This document shows, in pieces, positions 18,020-28,247 of a stretch of DNA of 35,624 bases; position 1 is the stretch's first letter, and each line of letters begins with the position of its first letter. Source of the stretch: Nemertoderma westbladi. Lineage: Eukaryota; Xenacoelomorpha; Nemertodermatida; Nemertodermatidae. The notes below the pieces were generated by a model. The model had not been told where the DNA came from. It worked only from the letters and a program-made list of their open reading frames with translations, and did no database searches. The translations under genes were made by a program, and so were the position numbers. The stretch spans positions 1 through 35,624 of the forward strand of contig JAUCBJ010008772.1 of assembly GCA_032718475.1 (NCBI GenBank). Direction: 5' to 3'.

Positions 18020-18453
18020 ATAAGGAATATTTATTTTATTTAAGGAATGTGCAGATTTTGGAATACAATTGTATTCCTAAATAAGAAACCCAGGTCAAAA
18101 AGTTTTTATTTAGGGACTTTTAGTATTTATGTGTACAATTTCGATATCTTAAATAAGGTAAATTTAAAAAATCCCCCTTATTTAGGAACTAGTCGTATTT
18201 TTGATGCAATTTTAAAACGCTTGTAGAAAAAAAACCGGACGGTGAAATGTTTTCTGGTTTTTTGCTTTATGTTCAAGAAAGACCCAACTTTTACATTGTG
18301 AAATAAAATTATGCGGTATTTTTTCCTGAAACAAGTTATTGCATATTATATTGAAAAAATATCCAAAAAAGGCCCAAAAACCCCTAAATAAGAGCCATTT
18401 TCCTTAAATAAGAACCCACTTTTGGAGCTTATTTAAGGGTATGTTCCCTACTG
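18020..18453 (-). repeat. Right terminal inverted repeat with CCTTAAATAAG boxes
   Basis: This is the inverted copy of 15349-15780, with the same eight box positions and scattered substitutions, for example around the tract corresponding to left bases 15450-15480. It ends CCCTACTG at 18453, then AACTG. Confidence 0.9.
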
Positions 18454-18458
18454 AACTG

Positions 18459-19144
18459 CCTAAGCAGCTAGGCTTGTACAGTCTGCAGTCTGACAGTCAG
18501 ACAGTTGTAGCTGGAATAATTGCTGAAATGCATCGGATCGGATCGGACGGCATCTGACTATAAATGCACCCTACAGTTTTTGTAGCGGTTTAGTATCTGG
18601 CAGCCTGCCAGATTCCGTTAGTGGATGATAGGGCCTATAGAATCAGCTCAACTCAACACATTTGAGCAACTCAGGCGAGCAATTTACAGATGTTTGTCTA
18701 ATTTATATGGCAGTATGGTCTCGTACCGCGAAACCTGCCATGTATATATTATTTCTGTATTTACAGATGTAGGCTTAATTTGGGGTATTGTACCGTGTAC
18801 TGGCTGACTGGTGTACAGTACCGGTACTGGTGGGGTGGGCATACCTGCATACACAGATACAGCTCCTGTATTTTGCCGAATACCGGTACCGGTACTGCAG
18901 TACTGGTACTGTGGTACAGGTGCCAGAGGTAAATCCTTACCCCGCGGTCTGTTACCTCTCTGACAGTCTGACTGACAGCGCAACAGCCCTCTCTCGGGCT
19001 CTAGCCAAAGGAAATCACACTTACCGCGATTGTAGATCATATAAAAATTATTCCAAAGAATCTGCCCACAATGAGTTAATGAACAACACCAAACTGGCTA
19101 CCGTGCTGCCGTGTTAACAGCGACCAATGTAAACGAAGCGGCAC
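18459..19144. other. Spacer with ACCGGT/GGTACC palindromes
   Basis: No gene is supported. Bases 18800-18930 are a cluster of overlapping GTACCGGTAC, GGTACTGG and CTGCAGTACTGG words. Small open frames occur on both strands without recognisable motifs. Confidence 0.6.
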
Positions 19145-21346
19145 GTGCACTTACCACTTACTGAGACACTTCAAGAGGTGTTAGACAAGCTGGCACCGAT
19201 GCACAAAGTTCGTATTAGGATTGACTCTGAACCATGGATCAACGCAGAAATTCTTAAAAAAATTAGTGAAAGGAATAATGCTCGAAACTCCTTCAAACGT
19301 AATAAAACTATTGTAAATGAGCAACATTTTAAAGATATTGCTTCATCCACCGCAACAGCAATTGCAAATGCGAAAAACTCATACATAAAGCAAAAACTCC
19401 ATATGTACAAGTCCGATTCCAAGAAACTCTGGAAGGAGCTAAACGCTATTGGTGCCCCATCAAAGAAAAACGTGTCCAAGAACTCTAGCATCACTAGTAT
19501 CAGATCAAATAATGTATTGATTACTGACCCCATTTCAATAGCGGAAGAATTCAATCAATACTTTACATCGATTGCAGGTACTCTATTGGAACAATTACCC
19601 GCTGCATCAGGTAGATATAATTTAAATGTTGTCAATCAATTCTACAGAGACAAAGGAATCCCACTTAATTCGTTTACCTTAAAAATTGTGGACAACTCAG
19701 AGGTTCTTACTATTCTAAATGAACTTGCAGTGGATAAAAGTTCTGGAATTGATGGAATCAGTCCTGGCTTCCTGCGTGACTGCAGCTCCGTAATCGCTGA
19801 GTCGGTGACCCATCTAGTAAACCTATCAATCTCATCATCAACTTTTCCCACTACGTATAAGACTGCCAAAGTAAAGCCACTATTCAAACGCGATTGCAGA
19901 TTGCAAAAGGGTAATTTCAGACCTGTGGCGCTCTTAGTCATTTTATCGAAAGTATTGGAACGAGTCGTGTTCATTCAGTTTGTCGAATTCTTGATTTTTC
20001 ACAATATCCTCGACCAACTGCAATCAGGATTCCGCAAAAACTATTCTGTAGAGACATGCCTACTATTCATGAATAATTACATTAGAGAAGCAGTCGACAA
20101 CGGGTTGGTGACGGGAGTTCTACTTATTGACTTACAAAAGGCCTTTGATACGGTCGATCATACAATCTTATTAGAGAAACTACGGTTAATTGGGTTCGAC
20201 GCTTCAGCAGTGAATTGGTTCCGTTCTTATCTCTCAGATCGAAAACAGCGCGTATTTATTGGGAATGTGTACTCCGCAGAGGCTTTAATAAAGGCTGGCG
20301 TTCCACAAGGTGCTCTTCTCGCAGTGCTACTGTTCCTCATATATGTTAATGACATGGATCTGGCAATTCTTCCCAGCCCGCCGCTATGTACATCCATTGG
20401 ACCTCCAATAACTAAGCATACATCCACTACTGGAATCGTCATAGACTCAAATTGCATCTCACTGAAGCTCGCAGATGATGCCAATGTTCTCTATTCCCAT
20501 AACAATGCAAATGTTATTTCTGCGGTTCTCTCATCGAAACTAAATAATATATTCATGTGGGCAACCGACAATAAACTATCACTAAACTTTGGAAAAACAA
20601 AGAGTATTCTGTTTGGGACCCACCAACGCGTGAATTCTGCAGAACCATTAGACATCGAGTGTGCGAATAAAAAAATAGAACAACAAACGTCAGTGAAATA
20701 TCTTGGCTGTATGTTGGAATCGTCTCTATCAGGGAATCCTATGGCATCGAAGGTGATTAAACGAGGCAACTCGACTCTTCGTTTTCTTTATCGTAAGAGT
20801 GCCCTGCTTGATTATGAAACTAAACGGTTGTTATGTAACACCCTGATTCAACCTCACTTAGACTTTGTTGCATCATGCTGGTATTCCAGTGCCAGCAAAC
20901 AGCTAAAAAGCCAATTACATGCACTGCAACGAAAGTGCGTGCGATTTTGTCTGAGTTTACACCGGCGAGAGCACGTAACCGTCCAGCACTTCGCGGAGAT
21001 GGCGTGGCTACCCTTAGACTACCGTATCGACCAAACTATCGTCACCCATATGTATCGCATTACTCGAGAGCTTTCGCCGCCTTACCTGAGATCCCTCATT
21101 ACACTCAATACAAACATCAATACGAACATCAATCTAAGAGGCAACACGCACAGGGCCGTCGTCCCACGCCGTAAAACCGTATCAGGCACAGAGTGCTTCT
21201 CGTTTGCGGCGCCAAAACTCTGGAATAAGCTCCCTGATGACATCAAAAACAGTGTGTCACTAGAAAGCTTCAAACATAGCGTAAAAAAGTACTACTTCTT
21301 TAAACTACTATCAGGCGACAAATCAAACTATATTTATTTTTTTTAA
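19145..21346 (+). CDS. LINE reverse transcriptase, 5'-truncated, endonuclease missing
   Basis: A 733-codon open frame with no stop codon encodes RT plus C-terminal region. It begins at a GTG just after an in-frame TAA at 19130, inside what would be the endonuclease-RT linker, so the copy is 5'-truncated and has no genuine start. Blocks: DKSSGIDGISPGFL, QSGFRKNYSVETC, DLQKAFDTVDHTIL, AGVPQGALLAVLLFLIYVNDM, catalytic L-A443-D444-D445, LSLNFGKTKS, YLGCMLE, and the terminal FAAPKLWNKLPDDIK. The core differs from the usual QGSxLGPLLF (Ser to Ala, Gly to Ala, Pro to Val) and F-A-D-D is L-A-D-D. Frame integrity despite these changes suggests a young insertion of an altered lineage or chance. It is a CR1/jockey-grade family distinct from the LINE at 11449-14301. 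Confidence 0.88.
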   Translation: MHLPLTETLQEVLDKLAPMHKVRIRIDSEPWINAEILKKISERNNARNSFKRNKTIVNEQHFKDIASSTATAIANAKNSYIKQKLHMYKSDSKKLWKELNAIGAPSKKNVSKNSSITSIRSNNVLITDPISIAEEFNQYFTSIAGTLLEQLPAASGRYNLNVVNQFYRDKGIPLNSFTLKIVDNSEVLTILNELAVDKSSGIDGISPGFLRDCSSVIAESVTHLVNLSISSSTFPTTYKTAKVKPLFKRDCRLQKGNFRPVALLVILSKVLERVVFIQFVEFLIFHNILDQLQSGFRKNYSVETCLLFMNNYIREAVDNGLVTGVLLIDLQKAFDTVDHTILLEKLRLIGFDASAVNWFRSYLSDRKQRVFIGNVYSAEALIKAGVPQGALLAVLLFLIYVNDMDLAILPSPPLCTSIGPPITKHTSTTGIVIDSNCISLKLADDANVLYSHNNANVISAVLSSKLNNIFMWATDNKLSLNFGKTKSILFGTHQRVNSAEPLDIECANKKIEQQTSVKYLGCMLESSLSGNPMASKVIKRGNSTLRFLYRKSALLDYETKRLLCNTLIQPHLDFVASCWYSSASKQLKSQLHALQRKCVRFCLSLHRREHVTVQHFAEMAWLPLDYRIDQTIVTHMYRITRELSPPYLRSLITLNTNINTNINLRGNTHRAVVPRRKTVSGTECFSFAAPKLWNKLPDDIKNSVSLESFKHSVKKYYFFKLLSGDKSNYIYFF

Positions 21347-22010
21347 GGTAATTAATGTCAATGACTGTCAATGCAATTAATTTAGATACCGTTAATCGCC
21401 GAATAATATGCAATATAGACTTCAGCCATCTGTGTCACTGTATTAATTAGTAATCAGTCCGTAACATATTTTAATTTTTAATTTTATCAGTAATACTTAT
21501 CGTTGATGTGTTGAGCTTTTAACTTCTGTATAGCTACGTACAAATCCCCCCTGCGTCGTTCCGTGTCGTCTTTGTTACTTATATTTTGTTATTTTTTTAC
21601 TCACGTGCATTTTGCATTCAATCATCAATCTGTTCAGTAATAATTATCTAGTGTGCTTACTGTAACTACTGTACAGCCACATATTAATTCCACTCTGCCT
21701 CGTTCTGTTGTTTTTGTTCTTATGATATCAATTAATTTTACCTTATCTTTAATTTTAAATCTGTTCAAGTGAGCTATCTACTGTGAACTACGTAGCAATC
21801 CGACCTTGCCCATTTCGTATTAGTTTCATTGATATGTTTTTTGTAAACTTTGTTTTAAAATTTTTTTTTTAATTCTTTTTGAGTGAAACGTTTTTAAGTT
21901 TTAAGTTTTAATATTGATCTACATGAGATACTCATAAGTGCAGCTACTGCCTGGGTTATCTTCTCCCTCCATAACCATAATTGTCCAATTATTTCCAGGG
22001 CAATTCCATC
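21347..22010 (+). other. Probable LINE 3' UTR, AT-rich
   Basis: No open frame is present. Two half-repeats resemble each other: GTTGATGTGTTGAGC...TACGTACAAATCC...CTGCGTCGTTCCG (21500-21560) and CTGTACAGCCAC...CTCTGCCTCGTTCTG (21670-21715). This suggests an internally duplicated 3' UTR. The LINE 3' end is not clear; the unrelated GTTACGGACTCAC repeat starts at 22011. Confidence 0.5.
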
Positions 22011-22671
22011 GTTACGGACTCACATTCATACACATTTTTTGAAATTAATTGACATATTTAATTAATAACTTTACAATATGAATAACATTCACCTATGGTG
22101 GCTGATGGATTAATGGTACATCTTTACTTTGACTTATAAAAAAATAGTTATATCTCATTAGATTCATAGGATATTGTAAATATAGTACCCGTTACGGACT
22201 CACATGCAAATGGACAAAGAAAAATTACCCAATTTTATTTTGACAAATTCTCTTGAAATGTTTAACGCCATACGTTATAACTTTCACAATGCGAGGTAGA
22301 TACATCAAATTTTGTAAATTTGTAAGTTAATAGCAGAAACATATGGTGGCAAACCTCATTTATAGAGAAATTGTTCGTTACGGACTCACAGAAAAAAATG
22401 TTACGGACTCACACTTTAAATCGTTATGAACTCGTTATATTGTTTTGACAAAAAGAGCAACGACCAATGAATGTTTATGGTGTTTATTCAATAAATATCT
22501 TTATTACTTATATACCTTTCACAATGTACCTTAAGAATCACTATTTAGATATATATTTAGTAGTGTTCATGGAGTTATAAGGTACATCATATCTATGAGA
22601 TTGAGTAGGCATATTTGATGTGTGTATAGTAGTGTATATTTATCGATCACTAATATCACTGTTAAGTTATT

Positions 22672-22840
22672 CCAGCTTGGCGTAGTTGGTTAAATCGTGG
22701 CATTGAAATCACAGCTCTACTTGGGTCGTGGGTTCGATCCCATCATGGGGGCTAGGGTAGTTTTCGTTTCGGCACGAATACTTTAAAGACAATAAATAGA
22801 CTTATTAGCCATGGCGCATCTCTTCCTTCCGTAAATTGTC
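22672..22840 (+). mobile_element. tRNA-headed SINE-like element
   Basis: An A box TGGCGTAGTTGG (22678-22689) and a B box GGTTCGATCCC (about 22731-22741) are spaced as in a tRNA-derived polymerase III promoter. A non-tRNA body follows (TTTCGGCACGAATACTTTAAAGACAATAAA). Acceptor-stem pairing is poor, so a working tRNA gene is unlikely. The 3' boundary is uncertain. Confidence 0.65.
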
Positions 22841-23019
22841 GCTAAGTGAGTACTGGAGTTTCCTCTGGGGAATATAGGTCTGGGGGTACCGCACTTGAAA
22901 TAATTATTGAGACTTTGTGCGTAATATGCCTAACGGACGATTTTTTTTGTATCGCAATCCATCATTCGCTCACTCGTTTTATGAAATCTTGGCGAACTTC
23001 GAGGGTATCATACTATACC

Positions 23020-23030
23020 ATCGAAGTCAG
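23020..23030. repeat. LINE target site duplication (left), ATCGAAGTCAG
   Basis: The 11-mer ATCGAAGTCAG here is repeated exactly at 23617-23627, directly after the LINE's TAG-repeat tail. Confidence 0.85.
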
Positions 23031-23521
23031 CCTTCGAATACGTAAGGGAAAGGCATGGGCAGCCTTGAATAGGCTTTCCAGGATTTGGAAGTCAACGAGA
23101 ATTAATCGGAAACTTAAGGTCCGATTATTTAGAGCAGCAGTAGTTCCAGTACTCCTCTATGGGAGTCCATGCTGGGCTCTAACTGCTGAGGACACCAAAT
23201 CTATGGATGGCACATTCACAAGAATGCTACGCCGGGTTCATTGTGTCAAGTACAATGCACACATCTCCAACCAGACTCTATATAACATTGGAGGTGTCTC
23301 ATTGGTACCCCCAAGCTTGACACTAGAACAAAATTGCCTCCGCTTGCTTTGCAGGACATTGCTTTCGCCGGGAGGACCAGCCAGTGCATAATCTAGTACT
23401 TTGGCAGCCTCATGGAGTGAATAAGCATGGTGGACAGCCCATGACTTTCTTGAGACGCATCTTAAAGGACACTGGCCTTGAAGATGCGGATGATCTAGCA
23501 AATGTCATGGGTGATAGATAG
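23031..23521 (+). pseudogene. LINE ORF2 C-terminal remnant
   Basis: The frame encodes GKAWAALNRLSRIWKS, RLFRAAVVPVLLYGSPCW, MDGTFTRMLRRV and QTLYNIGGVSLVP. These blocks mark the region after the RT domain in a large group of L1/RTE-like and Nimb-type LINEs. Near 23340-23365 the frame shifts. The continuation in another frame encodes GHCFRREDQPVHNLVLWQ, then HGVNKHGGQPMTFLRRILK and a TAG stop at 23519-23521. RT catalytic motifs are absent because of 5' truncation, so this is non-functional. Confidence 0.85.
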
Positions 23522-23616
23522 GGAGCTGTGGCGGTGCAACTTTGTCGATAAGCCGGCACAGCATTCTTAAAAATGCAGCTGCAATGCAGCATGCCGATCC
23601 TAGTAGTAGTAGTAGT
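23031..23616 (+). mobile_element. 5'-truncated LINE insertion with (TAG)n tail
   Basis: This 586-bp insertion is bounded by the 11-bp duplication. It contains only the C-terminal end of an RT-bearing ORF, a short 3' UTR and a (TAG)n tail at about 23600-23616, the hallmarks of abortive target-primed reverse transcription. Confidence 0.88.
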
Positions 23617-24035
23617 ATCGAAGTCAGTAATTTTTGTCATCCGTGATATATGCCGTTTAGCATTTTCTGCCCAGAATTGTGAGTATTAGACGTAAGATAC
23701 AGGATTAAACGGGCGCAATGAAGAATGTCGAACAGTAGGATGATGTATGAATGAATACGTTCGAATAAGAGGAGCTGAATACTTTCAGTTTACATAGTGA
23801 ATAATGTATACAAAGCTGAATGATTCTTACCTAACCTACTTCGGGGTGAGTCCGTAACGGAACATTTGTGAGTCCGTAACGCTATTCTTAAACGTTTCAG
23901 CTGCAATACAGAACATAGAGACCTAATGGATGGCTTTGATTGGTTGTAAACCCAAAGGAAAATGATTGTCAGTGCAATATACATGCGGGGTGTACTCCAA
24001 ATTAAAACTTTAAGTACTTTTCGTTACGGACTCAC

Positions 24036-24921
24036 ATAATTATGTAGGCCAAATCTAAAATTTTTGAAACTTTGAATACACAATGCTATTCTGTCAATAT
24101 TCAAATTTTTATCATCAATAAGCTTCTAATAAATGTTGAATGTTCGGTTGGTGTAATTACCTGTCTTAATCAGACAATTTCAATGGTAGTAAGATTATGT
24201 CAAAAATGACATGGATTAATGTCTACAAATTTGAAAATACGTAAAAAAAAATTCCTCATATTGAATAGTGAAAAACCAGTTGTTACCCTCAAGAATATTA
24301 AAATTCCGTCACTTTTATTAAAAATTTCATTCTTTCTCGTCATTTTGATACCAAAGTTATGCTGATTAGATGACTTTTTATTTTCGACGTAAGTGTTACA
24401 TCAATGGTGGAATTGCCCTCCAGTTTTTCTTCCTCGTGTTATTTATATTTTAATTATGCGTGCAGTTAAAAATGCATTTTTACTTGTCGTGCAGTTATTT
24501 TGAGTGTCTATTTCTATTACAATTACAATTACATTAATTTCGCTTTAATTTAATTATTAATTTAATAACATTTAAAAATTAAATCCGCATTTTTTTAGAA
24601 AGATTTTACATTAAAATGTTTTTCAAATTTACATTTAAACATTCAAATAAACGAGAAATACAGAGAACAAAAGAACCATTAAATTAACAATAAAAAAATG
24701 GGAGTACATAAAGAAATTAATTTATTTACGCTTTTAATGCAGTAAAAATGTTGTAAAAACTGATTCAGTGCCCTCGAAAACCTTTAGATAACCTGTACCA
24801 TAACCAATTTCACTTATAAATACTTCAGCCCTCAAGTTAGAAGGCTGAATTCTGGCTGCATGGCCTATTATCTTATCTAGTAGGCCTAGACCTTGTGTCG
24901 TTCAAACGTACTTCTGTCTGA
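24036..24921. other. AT-rich spacer
   Basis: I see no gene or clear repeat. Stretches around 24500-24660 are ATTACAATTACA/TTTAATTTAATT simple-sequence-like. Confidence 0.6.
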
Positions 24922-25089
24922 CTGTGGGGCGAGCCACGAAGTGAGTGAGCCTTAGCGTAGTGGTACCATTAATCAACCTGTGGGGCGAGCCACGAAGTGA
25001 GTGAGCCTTAGCGTAGTGGTACCATTAATCAACCTGTGGGGCGAGCCACGAAGTGAGTGAGCCTTAGCGTAGTGGTACCATTAATCAAC
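24922..25089. repeat. Three tandem 56-bp repeats (GTGGGGCGAGCCACG head)
   Basis: Exact 56-bp units occupy 24922-24977, 24978-25033 and 25034-25089. Each contains GTGGGGCGAGCCACGAAG and GTGAGCCTTAGCG, matching the head of the compact copy at 17096. Confidence 0.95.
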
Positions 25090-25153
25090 CTGTCGTTCTG
25101 TCGTTCTGTCGTTCTGTCGTTCTGTCGTTCTGTCGTTCTGTCGTTCTGTCGTG
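25090..25153. repeat. (CTGTCGTT)n 8-bp microsatellite
   Basis: Seven perfect CTGTCGTT units and one CTGTCGTG. The second large copy has three units at 26701-26724. Confidence 0.95.
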
Positions 25154-26696
25154 TTCAATTTTAAACGTTAATAACTCGGCCAATCTTTGATGAAATCTAT
25201 CCAAACTTGGTACACATGTTGTTTGGCAAAAGTTTAGAAATTTTCCAAGTAGAATTTCGGTGTGGCCTTCGAGAAGCTAAGATAATAGCAGTTAATTAGT
25301 TAATTAAGTTGATTACGGTGAAAACACCATTTTAACCTGCCTTTTAAAGGAAATTAATTGTTTTACAGTATAAGATTTAAATAATTATACTTAAAAATTA
25401 TACAGATGTAATCCACATACGCCATTCTATTATAGTTTTTAATTAGTTCAAGTGATTTGCTTTATTAATTGTGTCTTTAATTGATCTAAAGTAATTAAAA
25501 CGTCATAAAAAATTGATTCTCATTAAATACTGCTCATTTATTGGCTAACATGCTGGTACGATGGAAGGATGTGTGTGTAAGGCAGCTATTTGCTGGGAAT
25601 GATTATTGGTCAAGTCTCTGCTGGTTTGGAGCTAGCTGGCTTGGAGTTGTGACTGTAGACTAACCAGAGAGGAATTGTACTGTAATAGGCAACCAGTATT
25701 GCTATTCCAGCCCAGACATCATTCTTGAAATCCAACATCCCAACATCCTTCCTGTATTGACTCTACTATAAGTGTTGTATTGCTATCTCAGGTAAATGAC
25801 AGATATAATAACATAAATACAATCCATGCCATGGCTGTTGTGTAGGCTTCTGAAATAGTTTATTCCACAATGTATATGTCTGGTTATTTTTTAATTGAAT
25901 TTTTGCAAAGTAGTAAAATTAATGTTCTTAAAAATAATATTATTATTTTATATGTAACCTAGGAAATTAGCTACATTTTTTCGCTGCAGCTTTAAGAGTG
26001 TACATTGATTTAATATTATTTCAATACCCATATTACTACATCGGCATAAGATGCGTTGGCGTTGTATCACACATCTCCACATATCACACATCTCCACATA
26101 GTTGTATCAACAGTTACTCGCACAGTTTCGAAACTTCGCATAGTTATAACTGTATAAAGATCGTCAGTCTGCGTTTAGGAAAAATATTTTATGACAAAAC
26201 AGGACAAGCGACGAGCGCAACGAGGCATATAATGAAGACGAGTACTGCGTTGACTAAATTGTTATATAAACCACCTGGCTTCACATATTGATCGCATCCC
26301 TAGTTATTATTATTATAAAGATCGTCCTAGCCTGCGTTTAAGAAATATATTTAAATACAAAACAGGACGAACGCAAAGAGGCTTATAATGAAAACGAGTA
26401 CTGCGTTTATTATATTCCTATAAACCACCTGGCTTTGCATATTTAACGTGCGATTGAAAATAAGTTCGTGCTACCCTTCCGTGGGTGGTAGATGTCGCGG
26501 TTATGTATTGGTGGGTGGGGGGAGGGGGGGGGGGGGGGTGCAGATTAAAAGGGGTGAACACGTACTGTCCCCCTTTCTTTGATTAATTGGTGGTGTGGGT
26601 TAATATTTCATAACCTGATTTTGTGATACAGTCGCACAATTTTAATTTGTATCTCATAACTGGGCCTCGTGCTGCGCGAAGGCCCCACGAACGTGT
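25090..26696. repeat. Large repeat copy 1 (about 1.6 kb)
   Basis: It runs from the 8-bp microsatellite to the tail GCTGCGCGAAGGCCCCACGA at about 26696. It contains AATAACTCGGCCAA...AAACTTGGTACACATG, a stretch with ACAGGACAAGCGACGAG, and an internal pair of related roughly 160-bp blocks (about 26154 and 26315). A G15 tract lies at 26524-26538. No protein is supported. Confidence 0.9.
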
Positions 26697-28247
26697 CTTT
26701 CTGTCGTTCTGTCGTTCTGTCGTTCTGTCGCGTTCAATTTTAAACGTTAATAACTCGGCCAATCTTTGATGAAATCTATCCAAACTTGGTACACATGTTG
26801 TTTGGCAAAAGTTTAGAAATTTTCCAAGTAGAATTTCCGTGTGGCCTTCGAGAAGCTAAGATAATAGCAGTTAATTAGTTAATTAAGTTATTACGGTAAA
26901 AACACCATTTTCAACCTGCCTTTTAAAGGAAATTAATTGTTTTACAGTATAAGATTTAAATAATTTTAATTAAAAATTATACAGATGTAATCCACATACG
27001 CCATTCTATTATAGTTTTTAATTAGTTCAAGTGATTTGCTTTAATAATTGTGTCTTTAATTGATCTAAAGTAATTAAAACGGCAAAAAAAATTGATTCTC
27101 ATTAAATACTGCTCATTTATTGGCCAACATGCTGGTACGATGGAAGGATGTGTGTGTAAAGCAGCTAGTTGCAGGGAATGATTATTGGTCAAGTCTCTGC
27201 TGGTGTGGAGCTAGCTGGGAGTTGTGGCTGTAGACTAACCAGAGAGGAATAGTAATAGGCAACCAGTATTGCTATTCCAGCCCAGACAGCATTCATTCTT
27301 TAAATCCAACATCCCAACATCCTTCCTGTATTGACTCTACTATAAGTGTTGTATTGCTATCTCAGGTAAATGACAGATATAATAACATAAATACTATCCA
27401 TGGCATGGCTGTTGTAGGCTTCTGAAATAGTTTATTCCACAATGTATATGTCTGGTTATTTTTTAATTGAATTTTTGCAAAGTAGTAAAATTAATGTTCT
27501 TAAAAATATTATTATTATTTTATATGTAACCTAGGAAATTAGCTACATTTTTTCGCTGCAGCTTTAAGAGTGTACATTAATTTAATATTATTTCAATACC
27601 CATATTACTACATCAGCATACGATGCGTTGGCGTTGTATCACACATCTCCACATACATAGATGTATCAACAGTTACTCGCACAGTTTCGAAACTTCGCAT
27701 AGTTATAACTGTATAAAGATCGTCAGTCTGCGTTTAGGAAAAATATTTTATAACAAAACAGGACAAGCGACGAGCGCAACGAGGCATATAATGAAGACGA
27801 GTACTGCGTTGACTAAATTATTATATAAACCACCTGGCTTCACATATTGATCGCATCCCTAGTTATTATTATTATAAAGAACGTCCTACCCTGCGTTTAA
27901 GAAATATATTTAAATACAAAACAGGACGAACGCAACGAGGCTTATAATGAAAACGAGTACTGCGTTTATTATATTCCTATAAACCACCTGGCTTTGCATA
28001 TTGAACGTGCGATTGAAAATAAGTTCGTGCTACCCTTCCGTGGGTGAGATGTCGCGGTTATGTATTGGTGGTTGGGAAGGGTGGGGGGGGGGGGATTAAA
28101 AGGGGTGAACACGTACTGTCCCCCTTTCTTTGATTAATTGGTGGTGTGGGTTAATCTCTCATAACCTAATTTTGTGATACAGTCGCACAATTTTAATTTG
28201 TATCTCATAACTGGGCCTCGTGCTGCGCGAAGGCCCCACGAACGTGT
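26697..28247. repeat. Large repeat copy 2 (about 1.55 kb)
   Basis: This is a direct copy of 25090-26696 in the same order, with a shorter microsatellite, small indels and a G12 tract (28083-28094) instead of G15. The tail GCTGCGCGAAGGCCCCACGA recurs and ends near 28247. High similarity implies a recent tandem duplication or two adjacent insertions. Confidence 0.92.

Larger units (their letters stand above)
15349..18453. mobile_element. Unclassified element with ~432-bp terminal inverted repeats
   Basis: The segment starts CAGTAGGGAACATACCC and ends with its exact reverse complement. The two ends are inverted copies over about 432 bases with scattered mismatches. AACTG lies outside both ends (15344-15348 and 18454-18458), consistent with a 5-bp target duplication. 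The interior carries a 10-bp-unit array and a copy of another repeat family but no recognisable transposase. It is therefore non-autonomous or a foldback-type element. The superfamily is unassigned; a 5-bp duplication and these termini do not match any family I can name with confidence. Confidence 0.8.
22011..24035. repeat. Region with seven GTTACGGACTCAC motifs (possible TE or satellite remnant)
   Basis: The 13-mer GTTACGGACTCAC occurs on the plus strand at 22011, 22191, 22377, 22400 and 24023, and inverted at 23846 and 23868. The first three define direct units of about 180 and 186 bp, both containing ATAACTTT.ACAAT and ATGGTGGC. The pair 22377/22400 (23 bp apart) faces the inverted pair 23846/23868 (22 bp apart), so the middle is bounded by inverted double motifs. 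A SINE-like element and a LINE insertion sit within it. Confidence 0.7.

Noticed and set aside
22672-22755. Functional tRNA gene
   Set aside because: Polymerase III boxes are good but acceptor-stem pairing is poor and a SINE-like body follows.
24922-25153. CRISPR-like array
   Set aside because: The 56-bp and 8-bp units are directly adjacent with no unique spacers, and the context is eukaryotic.
25998-26291. 97-codon plus-strand frame, partly repeated at 27623-27850
   Set aside because: It lies in the duplicated 1.55-kb repeat. The second copy has a different start and the shared part is explained by DNA duplication; no protein features.
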